A stretch of DNA of 64,000 bases from Microstegium vimineum (Eukaryota; Streptophyta; Magnoliopsida; Poales; Poaceae). Where the stretch lies: positions 33,751,925-33,815,924 of the forward strand of contig CM039126.1 of the NCBI GenBank assembly GCA_022036555.1. The letters are read 5' to 3'. Below the pieces are notes generated by a model. The model saw only the letters and a program-made list of their open reading frames with translations, did no database searches and was not told the origin of the DNA. Positions within the stretch are counted from its first letter, which is position 1, and every line of letters begins with the position of its first letter. Below, in pieces: positions 32,050 to 44,111 of this stretch. The position numbers were made by a program, and so were the translations under genes.

Positions 32050-32842
32050 TGTTGACACCATTTTTGGTACGTGTCAATATAAACCAAATGCGCGGATCAA
32101 TAAAGGGATGGTTGTTGTTCCTTATCGGCGTCGAGATACTGCTGATCGGATTGCCGATAGAAGCAGGTGATTGAAGGAATGCCGATTGGGAATGTTGCCG
32201 ATAGAAGCAGAAGGATATTGCCGATTGGGAGAGTTGCCAATAGATCCAGGGGGATGTGGTGACGTCAGCAGAAGGTTGCCGATGGCAATAGAAGAAAGTT
32301 GCGGATTAAAGGAATCTGCCGATTGAAGGTGTCATCGTAGGGGAGACGGATATGGAAACTGGTGATTATATACTAGTATTTGTTTTTTTATATAGTTTGA
32401 GTCTGACTCTTGCACGAGTCATTTATTTCCTTAAAAATAGGAGTTTTATTTAGGTATGAGTCGTGTCTGTGTACAACTCCTCCTACCGAAGTATAAATAT
32501 GTACCTAGGGCTTGCATAAAGAAGAGAGACAATCAATCAAACAAATATATTATTTTATTCTACTTTTCTAGCAATTCTACTTTCATCGTATTAGTTTTAG
32601 CTTATCTACAAGTTCTTACAAGTTTTGATGGGCTGCATCTACAAGACCTCCATCAACTTTGCGAGTTCTGCGTTTTGAGCAATCTGATCTTTGACGTCCG
32701 GGCGTATCGCTATCGTCTCGTTCAACATTGTTCTAGTTATCGTCCTTGTCGATTAACTGATCAAATCGACTACCACACCTTGGATATCGAATTCGGGTAT
32801 AAGCCCGAGGTGTTCGCCGATCTGACGCTTTTTGTGTCAACA
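32050..32842 (+). repeat. 3' LTR of the Tat element
   Basis: It aligns with 21267-22027 and is longer, mainly because of an extra AT-rich segment near 32363-32400. It ends TCAACA at 32842, followed by the target copy ACAGC. Confidence 0.93.
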
Positions 32843-32847
32843 ACAGC

Positions 32848-33926
32848 TATGCCAGAAGTAGAATATCAAATGCTATAAAGAACTCAGATGTATTGCTTAC
32901 AAGTGATGAACTTACAAGAGAATCGCATCCGCTGAGGTACAGCTCAGAGAAGACGCTAGACAGGCCCAGCTCTCCTCCTGGCGCTCCTTACTCTCCTCCA
33001 ACTAGCATAGCACTACTACAGAGCTCTGCTAAGATACTAAGGAGTAATTTCTCCAATGAGGAACGAGTGAGACTGAGGGCCTAGGGGGTATTTATAGCTA
33101 GAGGTGGAGTACGGGCTACTCCGGTGCCACGTCAGCGATCCGCACCACCTCCATCAGCCACCATAGGATGAAACTGTCATTGTAGCCGTCTTAATTCAAT
33201 GGTGGAGATCAAGTGGATGCATGGAGGCATGCAGGAAGGTGGTGGAGACCTCGGGGAATCTTCTGGGCACCTGGGCATGGTCGGCAGACCACCCTTGACA
33301 CGTGGGTCCTACCACTTTCTTCTAGAAGCTAACCCGCTGGTCAGGGGGCCTATGGGTGGTCCCTGGGCCCACCTAGGAGGTCGGCCGACCTCCTTTAGAG
33401 AGCCCTGGGCCTCCCCTTCGGCGTGGGACCTCCTTGATAGGTGTGGATTCTGCTGTCCAAAATTGGGCCCAAAGTGCGATCGGCTGACCGCCTTTTGTGG
33501 CCAAATAAGCTCATCTTTTGCAGGTAGCTTCTAGACGTAATGTCCATCATGATGGTGTATTGGATTTGCACATTTGTCATACTTGGAAATATATCATGGT
33601 GGGCCCATGGATCCTCGTGCTTTGATCAGAACCATTGAGAGGTAGCACACTTGTATCCAAGGGGTAGAAAGTGCTTTGGAGAGTGTTACATGGATCATGG
33701 GGGCTTGGGAGGCCTAGTGGCCCCACAAGGAGGTTGGCCGACCCCCAAAATGGGCCCACTAGCTCTCAAAAGTCCCCATTTGTCATTACCTACACTCAAA
33801 TAGTCAAGGGACATGTGGAACTAGTTATTGGGTAAAATATGTTCATGTTATGCTTGTCTTTCTTCAAATATGAGGATGTTGATGGTATTTTGATGGTGAC
33901 AAAATAGCTCGTTTTTACCGTCAACA
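32848..33926 (-). repeat. 3' LTR, proximal fragment, of the gag-only Athila element
   Basis: On the minus strand it starts TGTTGACGGTAAAAACGAGC at 33926. Together with 20722-21266 it makes an LTR of about 1.62 kb. It aligns with the 5' LTR, which lacks two segments present here. It carries GGTCGGCCGACC at 33379-33390 and a variant at 33732. Confidence 0.9.
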
Positions 33927-33940
33927 AGATCCCCCATACT
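33927..33940 (-). other. polypurine tract, gag-only Athila element
   Basis: The minus strand reads AGTATGGGGGATCT directly before the LTR start TGTTGACGG. Confidence 0.75.
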
Positions 33941-35842
33941 TACCTCTTTGCTCGTCCTCGAGTAAAGGATAAAAGTTAACAAGACTATGCTATTCAAAGT
34001 ATAAAGCAAGCATAAAGACTCACTCAAGACAATTTGTCATACTAATGGGATATGTGGTATTGTCTAACATATATCCTTGAGAGGTTGAAAAAATGGAATA
34101 GCTATTAAAGCAAAGTCATCTTCCCAAATCATATTTTAGTACTTGGAGTTTTTGATAAGTTTTTTAAAAGAAAGCTCATAAGTCAACTTACTCCTCATAT
34201 AGCACTCTAGATCGCTCAAGGTGTATGAATCCTTACCAAGGCATAACATGAGGTTGCCTTCTTTTTATCTTCCTACTTCTAAAAGGCTTATGTGGAGCTT
34301 AGGTAGGGATAAACAATATAGCATACTTACCTTGCATATATTGTAAAGTCAAATTTTGGATCCAAGGAGGGAAATGTCATACTCTTAGATCAAGATGTGC
34401 AAGTGTGTGGAAACATGGCGAATGATCAAAACTCCTTTATATGATCTCTCTTTCCTAACTTATTATTTTGAGACATAGCTATCTTTTTATTTTCTATGAG
34501 CTTTGAAATGCTCAAATTTTTTTTGGAATGAGCTTTGATGTGCTCATCATTTTTTTCTAAAACATGGGACTTTATGTGCCCCTATACTTTTGCATAGTCT
34601 ATGTCTCATTTAATAGAAGCATACTAGAGAGAGGAGTTTTCTATTAGAACATGGAACATGAACTATGTGGAAAATGTAAGGTATGTTTCTGCGTACTTCC
34701 AATGTAGAAGCAGCATGTATATGTGGCGTGTACGTGATCTTGATCTTGGGAGTATGATAAATCTCTCAACAAGGGTCATAAAACTTGATCAAACTCAACA
34801 CAAAGTAAGCAACTTATGTAAAAGGCTTATATCATGAAAGAGCATATATGGCTTTAGTAGGAATTTTCTCACTATAGAGGAGTAGTGACATTATGGTTTT
34901 ATGATGTTTTCAAAAATTAATCTCCAAATACTTTAAATAGACAGGGTATGAATCATGAGCCGAGAACTATATCGCATAAATCAACAACTTAGTCAATATG
35001 GTTTTTCTATCAAGATATTTTCCCACTAGCATAAGCAAAAGCAAGAATTCATCTTTATGACACTTTTACCCTCAGAACGTCATAGATCATGTCACTTTTC
35101 AAATTTTAGTTTCAAATGCGATCTTCTTGTTTTTATTCAATATTAAAAGGGAAATAAACTAAGAAATTAATTTCATGAAGAAATAAAATTTATTTTTATT
35201 TTTATTTTTATAAGGGAAATGAGTAAAACAAATAAAAACATAAAGGAAAAGGGGAGAGACATGGCAAACCAGTCAAGGTGTATGTTGAGGCTGAGTAGAT
35301 GCTGACTGGTGGACCCGAGGGCTCTAGGTGCGGTCTCTGAATTGAGATCCCTTACATCTGAATGTTGTTCTACTCTGTCAGTTTTGCTGTTTGGCCCCGA
35401 ACGTGCATCAACTGGTGCACAAAAGTGGTTGATGAGGTCCAATTTTTTTGTGGGTCATGTAATGACAATGTACATCATGATTCCATGGTCGATCTGGTGA
35501 AATGGTATGTTAGGGTGTCGACCGATATCCCCCCCATATTTGTTTCAATGCATACTGGAGCATGGGACAGAAAGAGATCAAATGCAGGGGTTCTGCTGGG
35601 GTAAGACACCAGCAGAACCAAGAGTTTAATTTATCATTGATAGCTTAGGCATATGTTCTTTGATTTATGAACGATAGACTATCAAGCCTAAGTATCATGT
35701 TGCTATGAAGGGCTAAGATGATCCAAGGGAGAAGATGGAGAGAGAAAATCCTATGGCCTTAGCATAAGGGATGACAAGCATCTCTCCATGCTCTCTCTAT
35801 CAGGGCCATGAGGCAGTTTGTGCCAATGGCTCTAGAGGATGA
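33941..35842 (-). other. 3' spacer of the gag-only Athila element
   Basis: 1.9 kb without a supported gene, mostly AT-rich, with a TTTTTA run at 35185-35212. Its inverse complement matches 63100-64000, showing that the two Athila copies are one family. Confidence 0.75.
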
Positions 35843-36245
35843 CTAAGGAGGAGGGGCAAGGAGATCCTCTCTCTCAAAGGCTTTGGATAAGCGCTTGAGC
35901 TTTGCATTAGTGATAATGCGAATATCATTAAAGCTATCTTCAAGACCTAGACGCGCCATTCTCTCCTCAGAAACCCTTTTTTCTAAGTTGGTAATGCTTT
36001 CTTTAGCAACAACACATAGAAACTTTTTCATTTCGCTCTTTTGATCTTCTTCTTGGTGGAACCATGGTGAGGTCAAGGAAGGTGAGAAGGGAAGCAAGAG
36101 GAGATGGAATTTCTACTGGTGGTGAAGGAGAACAAGGTAATAGGAAGAAGGAGACGAAGAGGTTAAGAAGAGAGAAACCAACGCCCTTCGCCTCTATTTT
36201 CACTTGGATCGTGCCGGAAACAAGATAGGAATGTTGGTCCAACAC
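35843..36245 (-). pseudogene. 3' ORF remnant of the gag-only Athila element
   Basis: Minus-strand frames encode ERMARLGLEDSFNDIR and KLKRLSKAFEREDLLAPP, nearly the same as the C-terminus of the 3' ORF in the plus-strand Athila copies (51061-51182 and 62866-62986). The N-terminal part is in another frame. The product is predicted to be helical and coiled-coil-like; its function is unknown. It sits where Athila elements carry an envelope-like or extra ORF. Confidence 0.7.
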
Positions 36246-37996
36246 TTAGGAGCAATGTGCATGGCTGAAGGGCCAAATCCACAGTCGGCCGACCGCTTTT
36301 TGGAAGGTTTGGCTCGACCAAGCCTGGATTGGAGGTCTCACGGGTCAGGTTAGGCATGCCGAGCAACATCGGCCTGAGAAGCCTCTAAAGATGGTCGGCC
36401 GACCCCCTTTTGGGGCCAAATGGGCCCAACTTTTTCATGGTGAAAGATAAGGTTAAGTACATGCTATGCCTAAGGTCAAACATGAAAAATGAACAAAAAT
36501 TAAAATGAATAGATTTTAGTTCTTAATTGGATTAAGGACAAAATCTATCATGTTAATTTTATGCTCAGGTGATTCATGAAAAACTTTAAGACATTGACCA
36601 TTTACCTTTAAAGGTGTTGTAGCCGTAATCTTGAAGCGTGACGATTCTATGTGTCACAACATTGATGATGACGAATAGTCTTTCTCGTGTGAATCATCAC
36701 GTTGTACTTAGACCCTTTCTTTCATTGCTTCTCTCCTGCGAAGGATTAGTGGACAACACATACCCGAAGGAATTCACGAATAATTTGAAGCAAGGGCATT
36801 ATTGTCATAGAAATAGGGGACATCTGCTATGCTATGGAAAAGTTGGCTTTAGTATTTTAGCACAGAAAGGGATGTTCCATCATTGTTCACCTATTAAAAA
36901 CCAAGCAAGGTTAAGGCAAAGATGTGCAAGATTATTTCAAAACTACCTCAACCCTTGATTTGTCTCTTATGAACGATCTCATGACTTACCCACCAAAATT
37001 TTGAAGTCATCTTTCATGGGTTAGTCCAAAAGTACAACCAAATTACATACAAGTAGTTTTTGGTTCAATAATCAAACTTGACACCATGTCCAATTTGATT
37101 AAGGAAGGCTATTCAACCTAAGCACCATGCTTAATTTAAAGAGCTTTTGGAAGCACAATTTGTACTCCCAAACCAAAGCATACTAAAGCCACCATGAAGC
37201 CTTTCTGTGCACAGAACTAGGAAGCATGAAGCCATAAAGAGATTCATTTAAGAAGAGACAAGAGCATGGATGGTGAACCAGATGGGCATTTGCATTGTTT
37301 TTATTATTATTTCTATGACTTAGCAAGATGAGCAAGGTATAAAGAGAAAGCAAGGTAGAGACAACCAAACAAAATTAAGAATGAATCATGTCATGAATTT
37401 CTTAGAGAACTCCACTCCCCCATACTTAGATTTTGCAACATTTGACAATGAGCAAATCCAAGTCTAGGATGTGGAATTTCCTTTTGAATGTGCTTCATTA
37501 TTGAAGGATGTTTGGTTGGACATACCTTGTGTTTTGTTCCATCATTCTTTTTGTTCAAACATGAAATGGTTAGTGACAAAAATACTAGAAGGAACACTTT
37601 CACAAAATATTACCTTAATTTCATTTCATAAAGTCATTTTATTTATTTTAGAATTTTGGAAACTAAAAATATTTTTATTTAGTTTTATATATTTTTATTT
37701 TATTTTATTTTATTATTAATTTTAAATTTTTTTATATATGAGCAAACTTTAATAGAAAAGAAGAAGGCTCGGGTTATCTTCCGAAAGTGCTTATTTTTTA
37801 GATACAAGCTTGTCTTTGGGAAACCTTCAAGTTGCATCTCATGTTGGTGAAGCGGTTTCCCCTTCAACTCCAACATTTGCGGACCTATCCTCAAGACCAA
37901 AACCACTACGAGATTTGCAAAATTTATGGTAGACAAACACATCTACAACCAACCTTGCAAAGATTTTCGAAATAAGAAGGATGAAGGGGTTGTAGA
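36246..37996 (-). other. pol-less spacer of the gag-only Athila element
   Basis: Pol would be expected here, but no RT, RNase H or integrase motif appears on either strand. The stretch is AT-rich, with a homopolymer-like T/A tract at 37650-37740 and two GTCGGCCGACC palindromes (36283 and 36393) near its right-hand 3' ORF. Confidence 0.7.
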
Positions 37997-39901
37997 TCAT
38001 GTGTGTAGTGATGGTAGAGGGAGGATTGATTTGGGAGATTTCTGACTTGAGCATGGATTTGATGGAAGGATTGAGGAATAGCTTTCATGATCATTGATAT
38101 CATTCTCCCTTTCAAGGAGTGGTTGATTGCGTTCTTTCTCATGACATTTCAAGTTATCCTCATGGCTTGAATGGGTCGTGGTTGTTGGTGAGATTGACAT
38201 TAGCTCACCCCTTGGATCTAGAACTGGTTTGGATTCTAACCCTTTGATGAGAGGTCGGGAAGACCAAACGGGTAGATAATCTTCACCTATTCTATGATCA
38301 AGCTTCTCATTTCCTATTGTGTTCTCCAAGATTCTCATGATTGGCCTTCCGATAAAGGTAAGATGAAAGGAAAGTCCAGGAAGGTCAAAGATATGGAAAT
38401 CTAGGAAGATCTTGAGATCATCAACCATCAAAAGAACATTATGGAGGACTCCTAAAGAATCAAGGATTTGACCATTGGGGAGTCTAAGATGTGTTTGTGA
38501 TTGGGATAGATGATCCTTTGATGATGTTGGAACATGGAAATGAGGAATGATGTTGATCCCGAGGCTAGGATCGTAGCAAATTTCACCATTAATGCCCAAC
38601 ACTTGACAAGATATTCTCCTCACATGTGTGGGCATTTTAGTGACTTCCTTTGAGGAATTGGCCTCATCTAACCATTCTTGACTTACAACGGTAGATAGAG
38701 GTTCTAACCGTTGACTATGCTCCTCTTGGTTAGATTTATGGCTCTCATGTCTTCTATGCCTCGGGTGTCTTAATGAATTCCTAAAGTCATTAAGTGGGTC
38801 ATCATAAGACTTGAATGAAGGAACACATGAGGGATCATCAGGATCAAGGATGGGTTCGTAAGATAAGTCAAATGTGGGCATAGAGAAGGAGAGGATAGAT
38901 TTGGCTTCTAAACACTTTAGTTCTCCTTCTATAAGCTCACTCGACATTCCTTTATGAGGTATCGTAGACTTTTCCTGATGTGCCATGTGCAGGATGATGT
39001 TGATTTGGGAGGCTTTTGGAAAGATCCCTTCATGAGAGGTTTAGAAAGGTGAGGTCTCTTTTGGAAAGGATACTTGTGGGCATTCCCAAAACCAACAAGA
39101 TCAGATTGGAGGTTGGCCTCGAACTCAAAGGAATGGTTTATGTGTTGGATTTCTTCTTCCTTCGAGATTTGTGGTATTAGTGGTTCAGGATCGATGGCAG
39201 AATCTTTGGATAGAAATGGTGGTGATTCGGCTATCGAGGATTCTTTTCTAGGGGCTGGTTTTTGTTCTTCATTGGGTCCTTCATTATAATCATTAGTAGA
39301 GGGAGTGTTTTCAAGAATCTTTGTGAGAAGATTCTTCCCTGCACTAACGGTAAACACAGGAAGGCTCCCTCGGAAGTTATATCAAGAAGTTGTGCGGAAT
39401 CTCTGCTAAGACCGCCATAAAAGTGTTGTAACAATGTTGGCTCGGTTATAGCAAGATCAGGGCAAGATGATGCTAGATCTAAAAGACGGGCTCCTTTTGT
39501 GAGAAGTTTATGACCTCTTTTCGAAGACGAACAACACGAGAGATAGGGAAGAAAGTTAGGAAGAATTTGGATTGTAACTTTTCCCATTCTCCGTTTGCAC
39601 TATCTATGTTGCGAAAGTACCATCATTTGGCTATTCCCGTCAAAGAAAATGGAAATAGCTTCCACTTAAGGATACTTCGCCTCATCCCTTGGATGTTGAC
39701 ACATGAACACAATTGTTCAAAGTAACGTAAGTGAGTGTATGGATTTTCATCTTCATCCAAAGAAAAAGATTGTTCCTGAACTTTAGCTATGAAGCTAGGG
39801 CAAAACTCATAGCTAGGTGAAAGGATGGATTGTGATGATGGTGGTGGCTCCAAACTATGGCCCTTTGGAGATGTAAGATAAGAGATGGATGATTGATTCA
39901 T
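37997..39901 (-). pseudogene. gag and protease-like region of the gag-only Athila element
   Basis: The start is the ATG at 39901 (MNQSSISYLTSPKG). Motifs DENPYTHLRYFEQLC and LKWKLFPFSLTGIAK are Athila gag signatures; QHFYGGLSRDSAQLLDITS follows in a second frame. The C-terminal frame (37997-38986) has a protease-like fold region (CQVLGINGEIC ... IPHFHVP ... FHLTFIGRPIMRIL) that ends with a stop and no RT. At least two frame changes break gag. The plus-strand copy at 44112-45000 is homologous. Confidence 0.85.
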
Positions 39902-39983
39902 GGTGTGAAAAGGATAAAATGAAAAGAAAGATAAAACAAGGATAATAGGACCAAAGGGTTCTAGTTAAAACAGCTAGCGTTCC

Positions 39984-39998
39984 TCGGCAACGGCGCCA
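39984..39998 (-). other. primer binding site (tRNA-Asp type), gag-only Athila element
   Basis: The minus strand reads TGGCGCCGTTGCCGA, seven bases after the LTR end. It complements the 3' end of tRNA-Asp, the primer known for Athila elements. Confidence 0.88.
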
Positions 39999-40005
39999 GA
40001 AAGCT

Positions 40006-40941
40006 TGTTGAGACCAAAGGTGGCAAACGGAAAAATACCGCAAGCATATAGTTGTCAAGTGTAGCTTTCACCGGGAGTATTCCAGGTATCGTATTTTCCA
40101 CAGGGAACGAAAAGTGAGTTAACTAGGAATATGGTTATGTCCTATGATGGATCAAGAGAGACTATGATAACTAGGTTGAGAGGTTCGATATAGCAAAGAT
40201 ATCTAACAAGGTATAGCTGGTTATACTGGCTTTATCAGCCTTCTCTTGCAGGAGGCAACGGGATAGATCAGAAAGAGGGCAAAACTCTAACCGGACCGCG
40301 CCATCATGTTTTATTGAGGCCCTACCTTTTAAGAACTTACAAGTGTTGAACTTACAAGAGAATCACATCCGCTGAGGTACAGCTCGGAGAAGACGCCAGA
40401 CAGGCCCGACTCTCCTCTAGGCGCGCCTCTCTCTCCTCCAACTAGCATAGCACTACTACAGAGCTCCGCTAAGATACTAAGGAGTAGTTTCTCCAATGAG
40501 GCACGAGTGAGAGTAAGGGCCCAAGGGGGATATTTATATCTAGAGGTGGAGTAGGGGCTACTCCGGTGCCATGTCAGCGATCCGCGCCACCTCCATCAGC
40601 CACCTTAGGATGAAAACGTCATTGGATCCTCGTGCTTTGATCAGAACCATTGAGAGGTAGCACACTTGTATCCAAGGGGTAGAAAGTGCTTTGGAGAGTG
40701 TTACTTGGATCATGGGGGCTTGGGAGGCCTAGTGGCCCCAAAGGGAGGTCGGCCGACCCCCTAAGCGGGCCCACTAGCTCCCAAAAGTCCCCATTTGTCA
40801 TTACCTGCACTCAAATAGTTAAGGGTCATGTGGAACTAGTTATTGGGTAAAATATGTTCATGTTATGCTTGTCTTTCTTCAAATATGAGGATGTTGAGGG
40901 TATTTTGATGGTGACAAAATGGCTCATTTTTACCATCAACA
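40006..40941 (-). repeat. 5' LTR of the gag-only Athila element (936 bp, internally deleted)
   Basis: Minus strand TGTTGATGGTAAAAATGAGCC ... GGTCTCAACA. Compared with the 3' LTR it lacks about 260 bp at 40340 and about 425 bp at 40624. A TATA-like box lies near 40531-40541 on the minus strand. GGTCGGCCGACC is at 40747-40758. Confidence 0.9.
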
Positions 40942-40946
40942 CACCC

Positions 40947-42470
40947 CTAGACTATATATGTTCCTTATATATCCTATCTATTCTATCTTGTGGCAGTCAG
41001 GTTTGTCGGTTGCAGTGACAAAAAACTCGGGCAAAGCCCGCAAGTATGGATTGAGGAAAAGCCTCATGAGTTTGACAGTGGCATATGTGCCTCTTGCATC
41101 TTGTCAGTGGTTTCTATTGTTAGAGGCAGTGTTTTGATTGATACTGGGATTTTCTTGGTTCATATTCAGTGGCAGTGGCATCTTAGGCCTCTCGGTTCTG
41201 TTTGCTTGATTGATCAGATGGCTCGCGTGAAGAATGTTGGTGGTGGTCCTGGTGGTGACGAGCCACCTCGCCCTCGCCCTTCCACTACTCAGGAGAAGGG
41301 GAAGGCTAAGGCGAAGACGAGCAGCAAGAAGAGGAAGCTTCTTGACATAGATGCTCAGGCAACGATAGTAGCAACAGAGGCAGCCGACAGAGTAGAGTGT
41401 GGTGTAGGATTTCGGATTGGCACTCGTACTCGCACCCGTACTCCTACAGCTTCACCAGTGGCTAGAGCCCAGCTTAGTCCACTCAGCCTTCCGAGGCTCC
41501 AGTAGAGGCAGCAGAGACAACTCAGACTCCTCCACTCAGGTGCTCTTCCCGTACCACGTCGAGGTTGCTCCTCGCCCTGAGGGTCCTCGCTGCGGCGACA
41601 GAGTTCCCAGAGCTGCATCAGCACCACCACCGTCTCTTGTCGAGCCCTTAGCGATGCCCACTCACCTTGACCTCAGCTTGGCTACTACTCAGTAGGTGTG
41701 TGAGCTATGAATGATTGAACTTGAGGACTGGTGTCCCGCTCAGTAGCACTTGGATGCCTCTCTAGGCTGGTGGCACCCTTGCCACGAGGACTTCTATGTG
41801 GTATCCCGAACGTTGAAGATTCAGCTATGAACGCACCGCATGTGTCCACTTGAGCACTAGTGGAGATAGGAGGAGAGGTGCTTTGACCTCTACTAATGTA
41901 CTTACCCGGGTTGGCTGACCTCCTAGGCTGCTCGGGGAACTACGTAGAGCACTATGTCAGCGAGTTCTACGCTTCTCATTGGATTGACCCTGACCACGAG
42001 TTCCTTCAGTACACCTTCAAAGGCGAGCGCTACTTGATATACTTGTCAGCACTCAGAGAGCGTCTCCAGCTCACCCGGTTCGACCTCAGACTTCACGAGT
42101 AGTGCTTTGGGGCGTGTGACCCCCCGCGCAGAGCTATTGGAGGCACCACACTGGAGGTAGACCATGTTGCATCTTGCTTTCGTCCTCTGTTCGGTCCCGG
42201 TGCTCTTCAGACCCCGCCGAGTTGCACTCTCATGTTCGTCTCCTTAATGATGTGTTGTGGCGCACTCTTTTACCACACACCGGTTATCATGATGCGCTCA
42301 TGAACCTCCAGCAGTACCTCTTGGCAGTGATAGTGAGGCAGACACCATTTGATACTACAGACTTTATAGTGTGTGCGATGGAGGATACCATTGCAGATAG
42401 TATTGTTTCTCGGAGGTAGCTTCCCTATGGTCACTGAATCTGTTCCTTGTTGGTTCTCTCTCTTCGTAGT
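40947..42470 (+). pseudogene. Athila-type extra ORF remnant, 5' part
   Basis: From an ATG at 41219 (MARVKNVGGG) the product is basic and rich in Pro, Lys and Ser (KAKTSSKKRKLLD). Conserved-looking pieces follow in shifting frames: WWHPCHEDFYVV, NYVEHYVSEFYASHWIDPDHEFLQYTFKG and DTTDFIVCAMEDTI. I associate this with the ORF downstream of pol in grass Athila-type elements; its function is unknown. It continues at 43959 after a solo LTR. Many stops make it dead. Bases 40947-41218 hold no recognised gene. Confidence 0.6.
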
Positions 42471-42475
42471 GTGCC

Positions 42476-43958
42476 TGCTGACGGTAAGAATGACCCTTTT
42501 TGTTACTATCAAAATACCGTCAACATCCTCAGAATATAAGATAGGCAAGCATAACATGAATATATTTTATCCAATAACTAGTTCCACATGTCCCTTGAAT
42601 ATTTGAGTGCAGGTAATGACAAATGGGGGCATTTGGGAGTCAGTGGGCCCACTTAGGGGGTCGGCCGACCTCCCTATGGGGCCACTAACACCTTCCCAAG
42701 TGATCTTGCACCCTTGGATCCACTCTATTATACCTTTCAATGGTTCTAGATCAAAGCATGAGGATCCATGGGCCCACACTAAGGAGATCAACATGACAAT
42801 TATCTCAGAACAAACACCCAACGCATATGACAAGTGGGACCAACGTCTAGAAGGCAGAGGTGGGCCAAAGACCCCATGAGGAGGTCGCCCGACCTCTCAT
42901 TGGGCCCACCAACCCCCCATTTGGTCCCTGACCAGTGGGGCACCATCTAGAAGGAACAGAGAAGGCCCACAGGCCATAGGGGGGTCAGTCAACCTCCCCC
43001 TAGGCTGGTGCAGAGCCTAGTGACCCCCACATGCTAAACACATGTTGAATATCACTATCATCAATCCAAAGGCGGTTCAGAGTCGGTTTGATCCTACAGT
43101 GGCTGATGAAGGTGACGCAGATCGTTAACATGGCACTAGAGTAGCCCCTACTCCACCGCTAGCTATAAATAGCCCCCTAGAGCTCTCTTATCATTCATGC
43201 CTCATTGGAGAAACTACTTAGCTTAGCGGAGCTCTGTGGTAGTGCCATGCTAGTTGGAGGAGAGTGAGAGAAGTCTTCTGGAGAAAGCCCCGGGTCTGTC
43301 GGGAATCTTCTCTGGACCTGCACCTTGGCGGATGCGAGTCTCTTGTAAGTTCAGCACTTGTAAGTGATTCTTCCAAGTTCTTTATAGCATTTAATATTCT
43401 AAATCTGGTTTAGCTGTTATACATCTTTTTGCGTTTGTTCATCGCTTTGCTTTGAGTGAAGTGCTTTAATCTTAGGCCAAGGTTAAAGTAGTAAGATTGG
43501 TGTAGATGTGGTGTCTAAACTTGATCTTGCCTTTGTAAACCTCTTATCGCACAGATTGTTTGTGGTAGCTAGTAGGTAGTGACAGCCCTATCTAATCCTC
43601 GTATTCCACCATGTGTGTAAGATAAGTTCTTAAAAGGTAGGGCCCCAATACAACATGATGGCGCGGTCCGGTTAGAGTTTTGCCCTCTTTTTGATCTATC
43701 CCATCGCCTCCTGCAAGAGAAGGGCTGATAAAGCCAGTATAACCAGCTTTACCTTGTTAGATATCCTTGCTATATCGAACCTCTCAAACCAGTTATAATA
43801 GTCTCCCTTGATCCATCATAGGACATATCCCTCTTCCTAGTTAACTCACTTCTCGTTCCTTGTGGAAAATATGATAACTGGAATACTCCCGGTGAAAGCT
43901 ACACTTGACAACCGTACGCTTGTGATCTTTTATTTGTTTGCCACCTTTGGTGTCAACT
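42476..43958 (+). repeat. solo LTR of the Athila family
   Basis: 1483 bp, plus orientation, from TGCTGACGG to GGTGTCAACT (both ends slightly degraded). Flanked by exact GTGCC copies (42471-42475 and 43959-43963). It aligns inverted with the LTRs of the gag-only Athila element. TATAAATAG is at 43164-43172 and GGTCGGCCGACC at 42659-42670. No internal region remains, so LTR-LTR recombination is inferred. Confidence 0.9.
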
Positions 43959-44111
43959 GTGCCAAGGATTTCTCATGAGCTTGAGCACTCACCCTCAGTT
44001 TTTCTGATCTACAAGATGAATGAAGTGATTGATGGTCGCCGGGGCAGCAGAGTTCTCAGAGTTCTTCGCCGAGCTGTCCCGACTAGAGAGATGGATGATA
44101 TAGACGCCTAG
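43959..44111 (+). pseudogene. Athila-type extra ORF remnant, 3' part
   Basis: It continues the frame before the solo LTR: PRISHELEHSPSVFLIYKMN, VIDGRRGSRVLRVL. It ends abruptly near 44111, where sequence homologous to Athila gag begins (GEPTMLQHFYGG-like). Confidence 0.6.

Larger units (their letters stand above)
21267..32842 (+). mobile_element. Tat-lineage Ty3/gypsy element with dual RNase H and antisense gene
   Basis: An 11,576 bp element with LTRs at 21267-22027 and 32050-32842 and exact ACAGC target copies (21262-21266 and 32843-32847). Order: LTR, PBS, gag, protease, RT, RNase H, a second RNase H, integrase, a 3 kb region with an antisense gene, PPT, LTR. A second RNase H domain and antisense extra ORFs are known traits of the Tat group. 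It sits in the 3' LTR of the gag-only Athila element. The hexamer GCCGAT or its complement recurs throughout. RT has lost one catalytic Asp. Confidence 0.93.
20722..40941 (-). mobile_element. gag-only Athila-type Ty3/gypsy element, split by a Tat element
   Basis: Flanked by exact CACCC duplications (20717-20721 and 40942-40946). On the minus strand: 5' LTR 40006-40941, tRNA-Asp PBS, gag and protease-like region 37997-39901, AT-rich spacer, 3' ORF 35843-36245, spacer, PPT, then the 3' LTR at 32848-33926 plus 20722-21266. The Tat element at 21267-32842 splits the 3' LTR. Without it the element is about 8.6 kb. No RT, RNase H or integrase motif is seen anywhere in it. Its LTR, gag and 3' ORF match the pol-bearing Athila copies on the right of the window. 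Confidence 0.9.

Noticed and set aside
41219..41290. Second possible H3-like start, MARVKN, in the Athila ORF
   Set aside because: Only the first few residues resemble H3 and the similarity stops at residue 5; it is probably chance.
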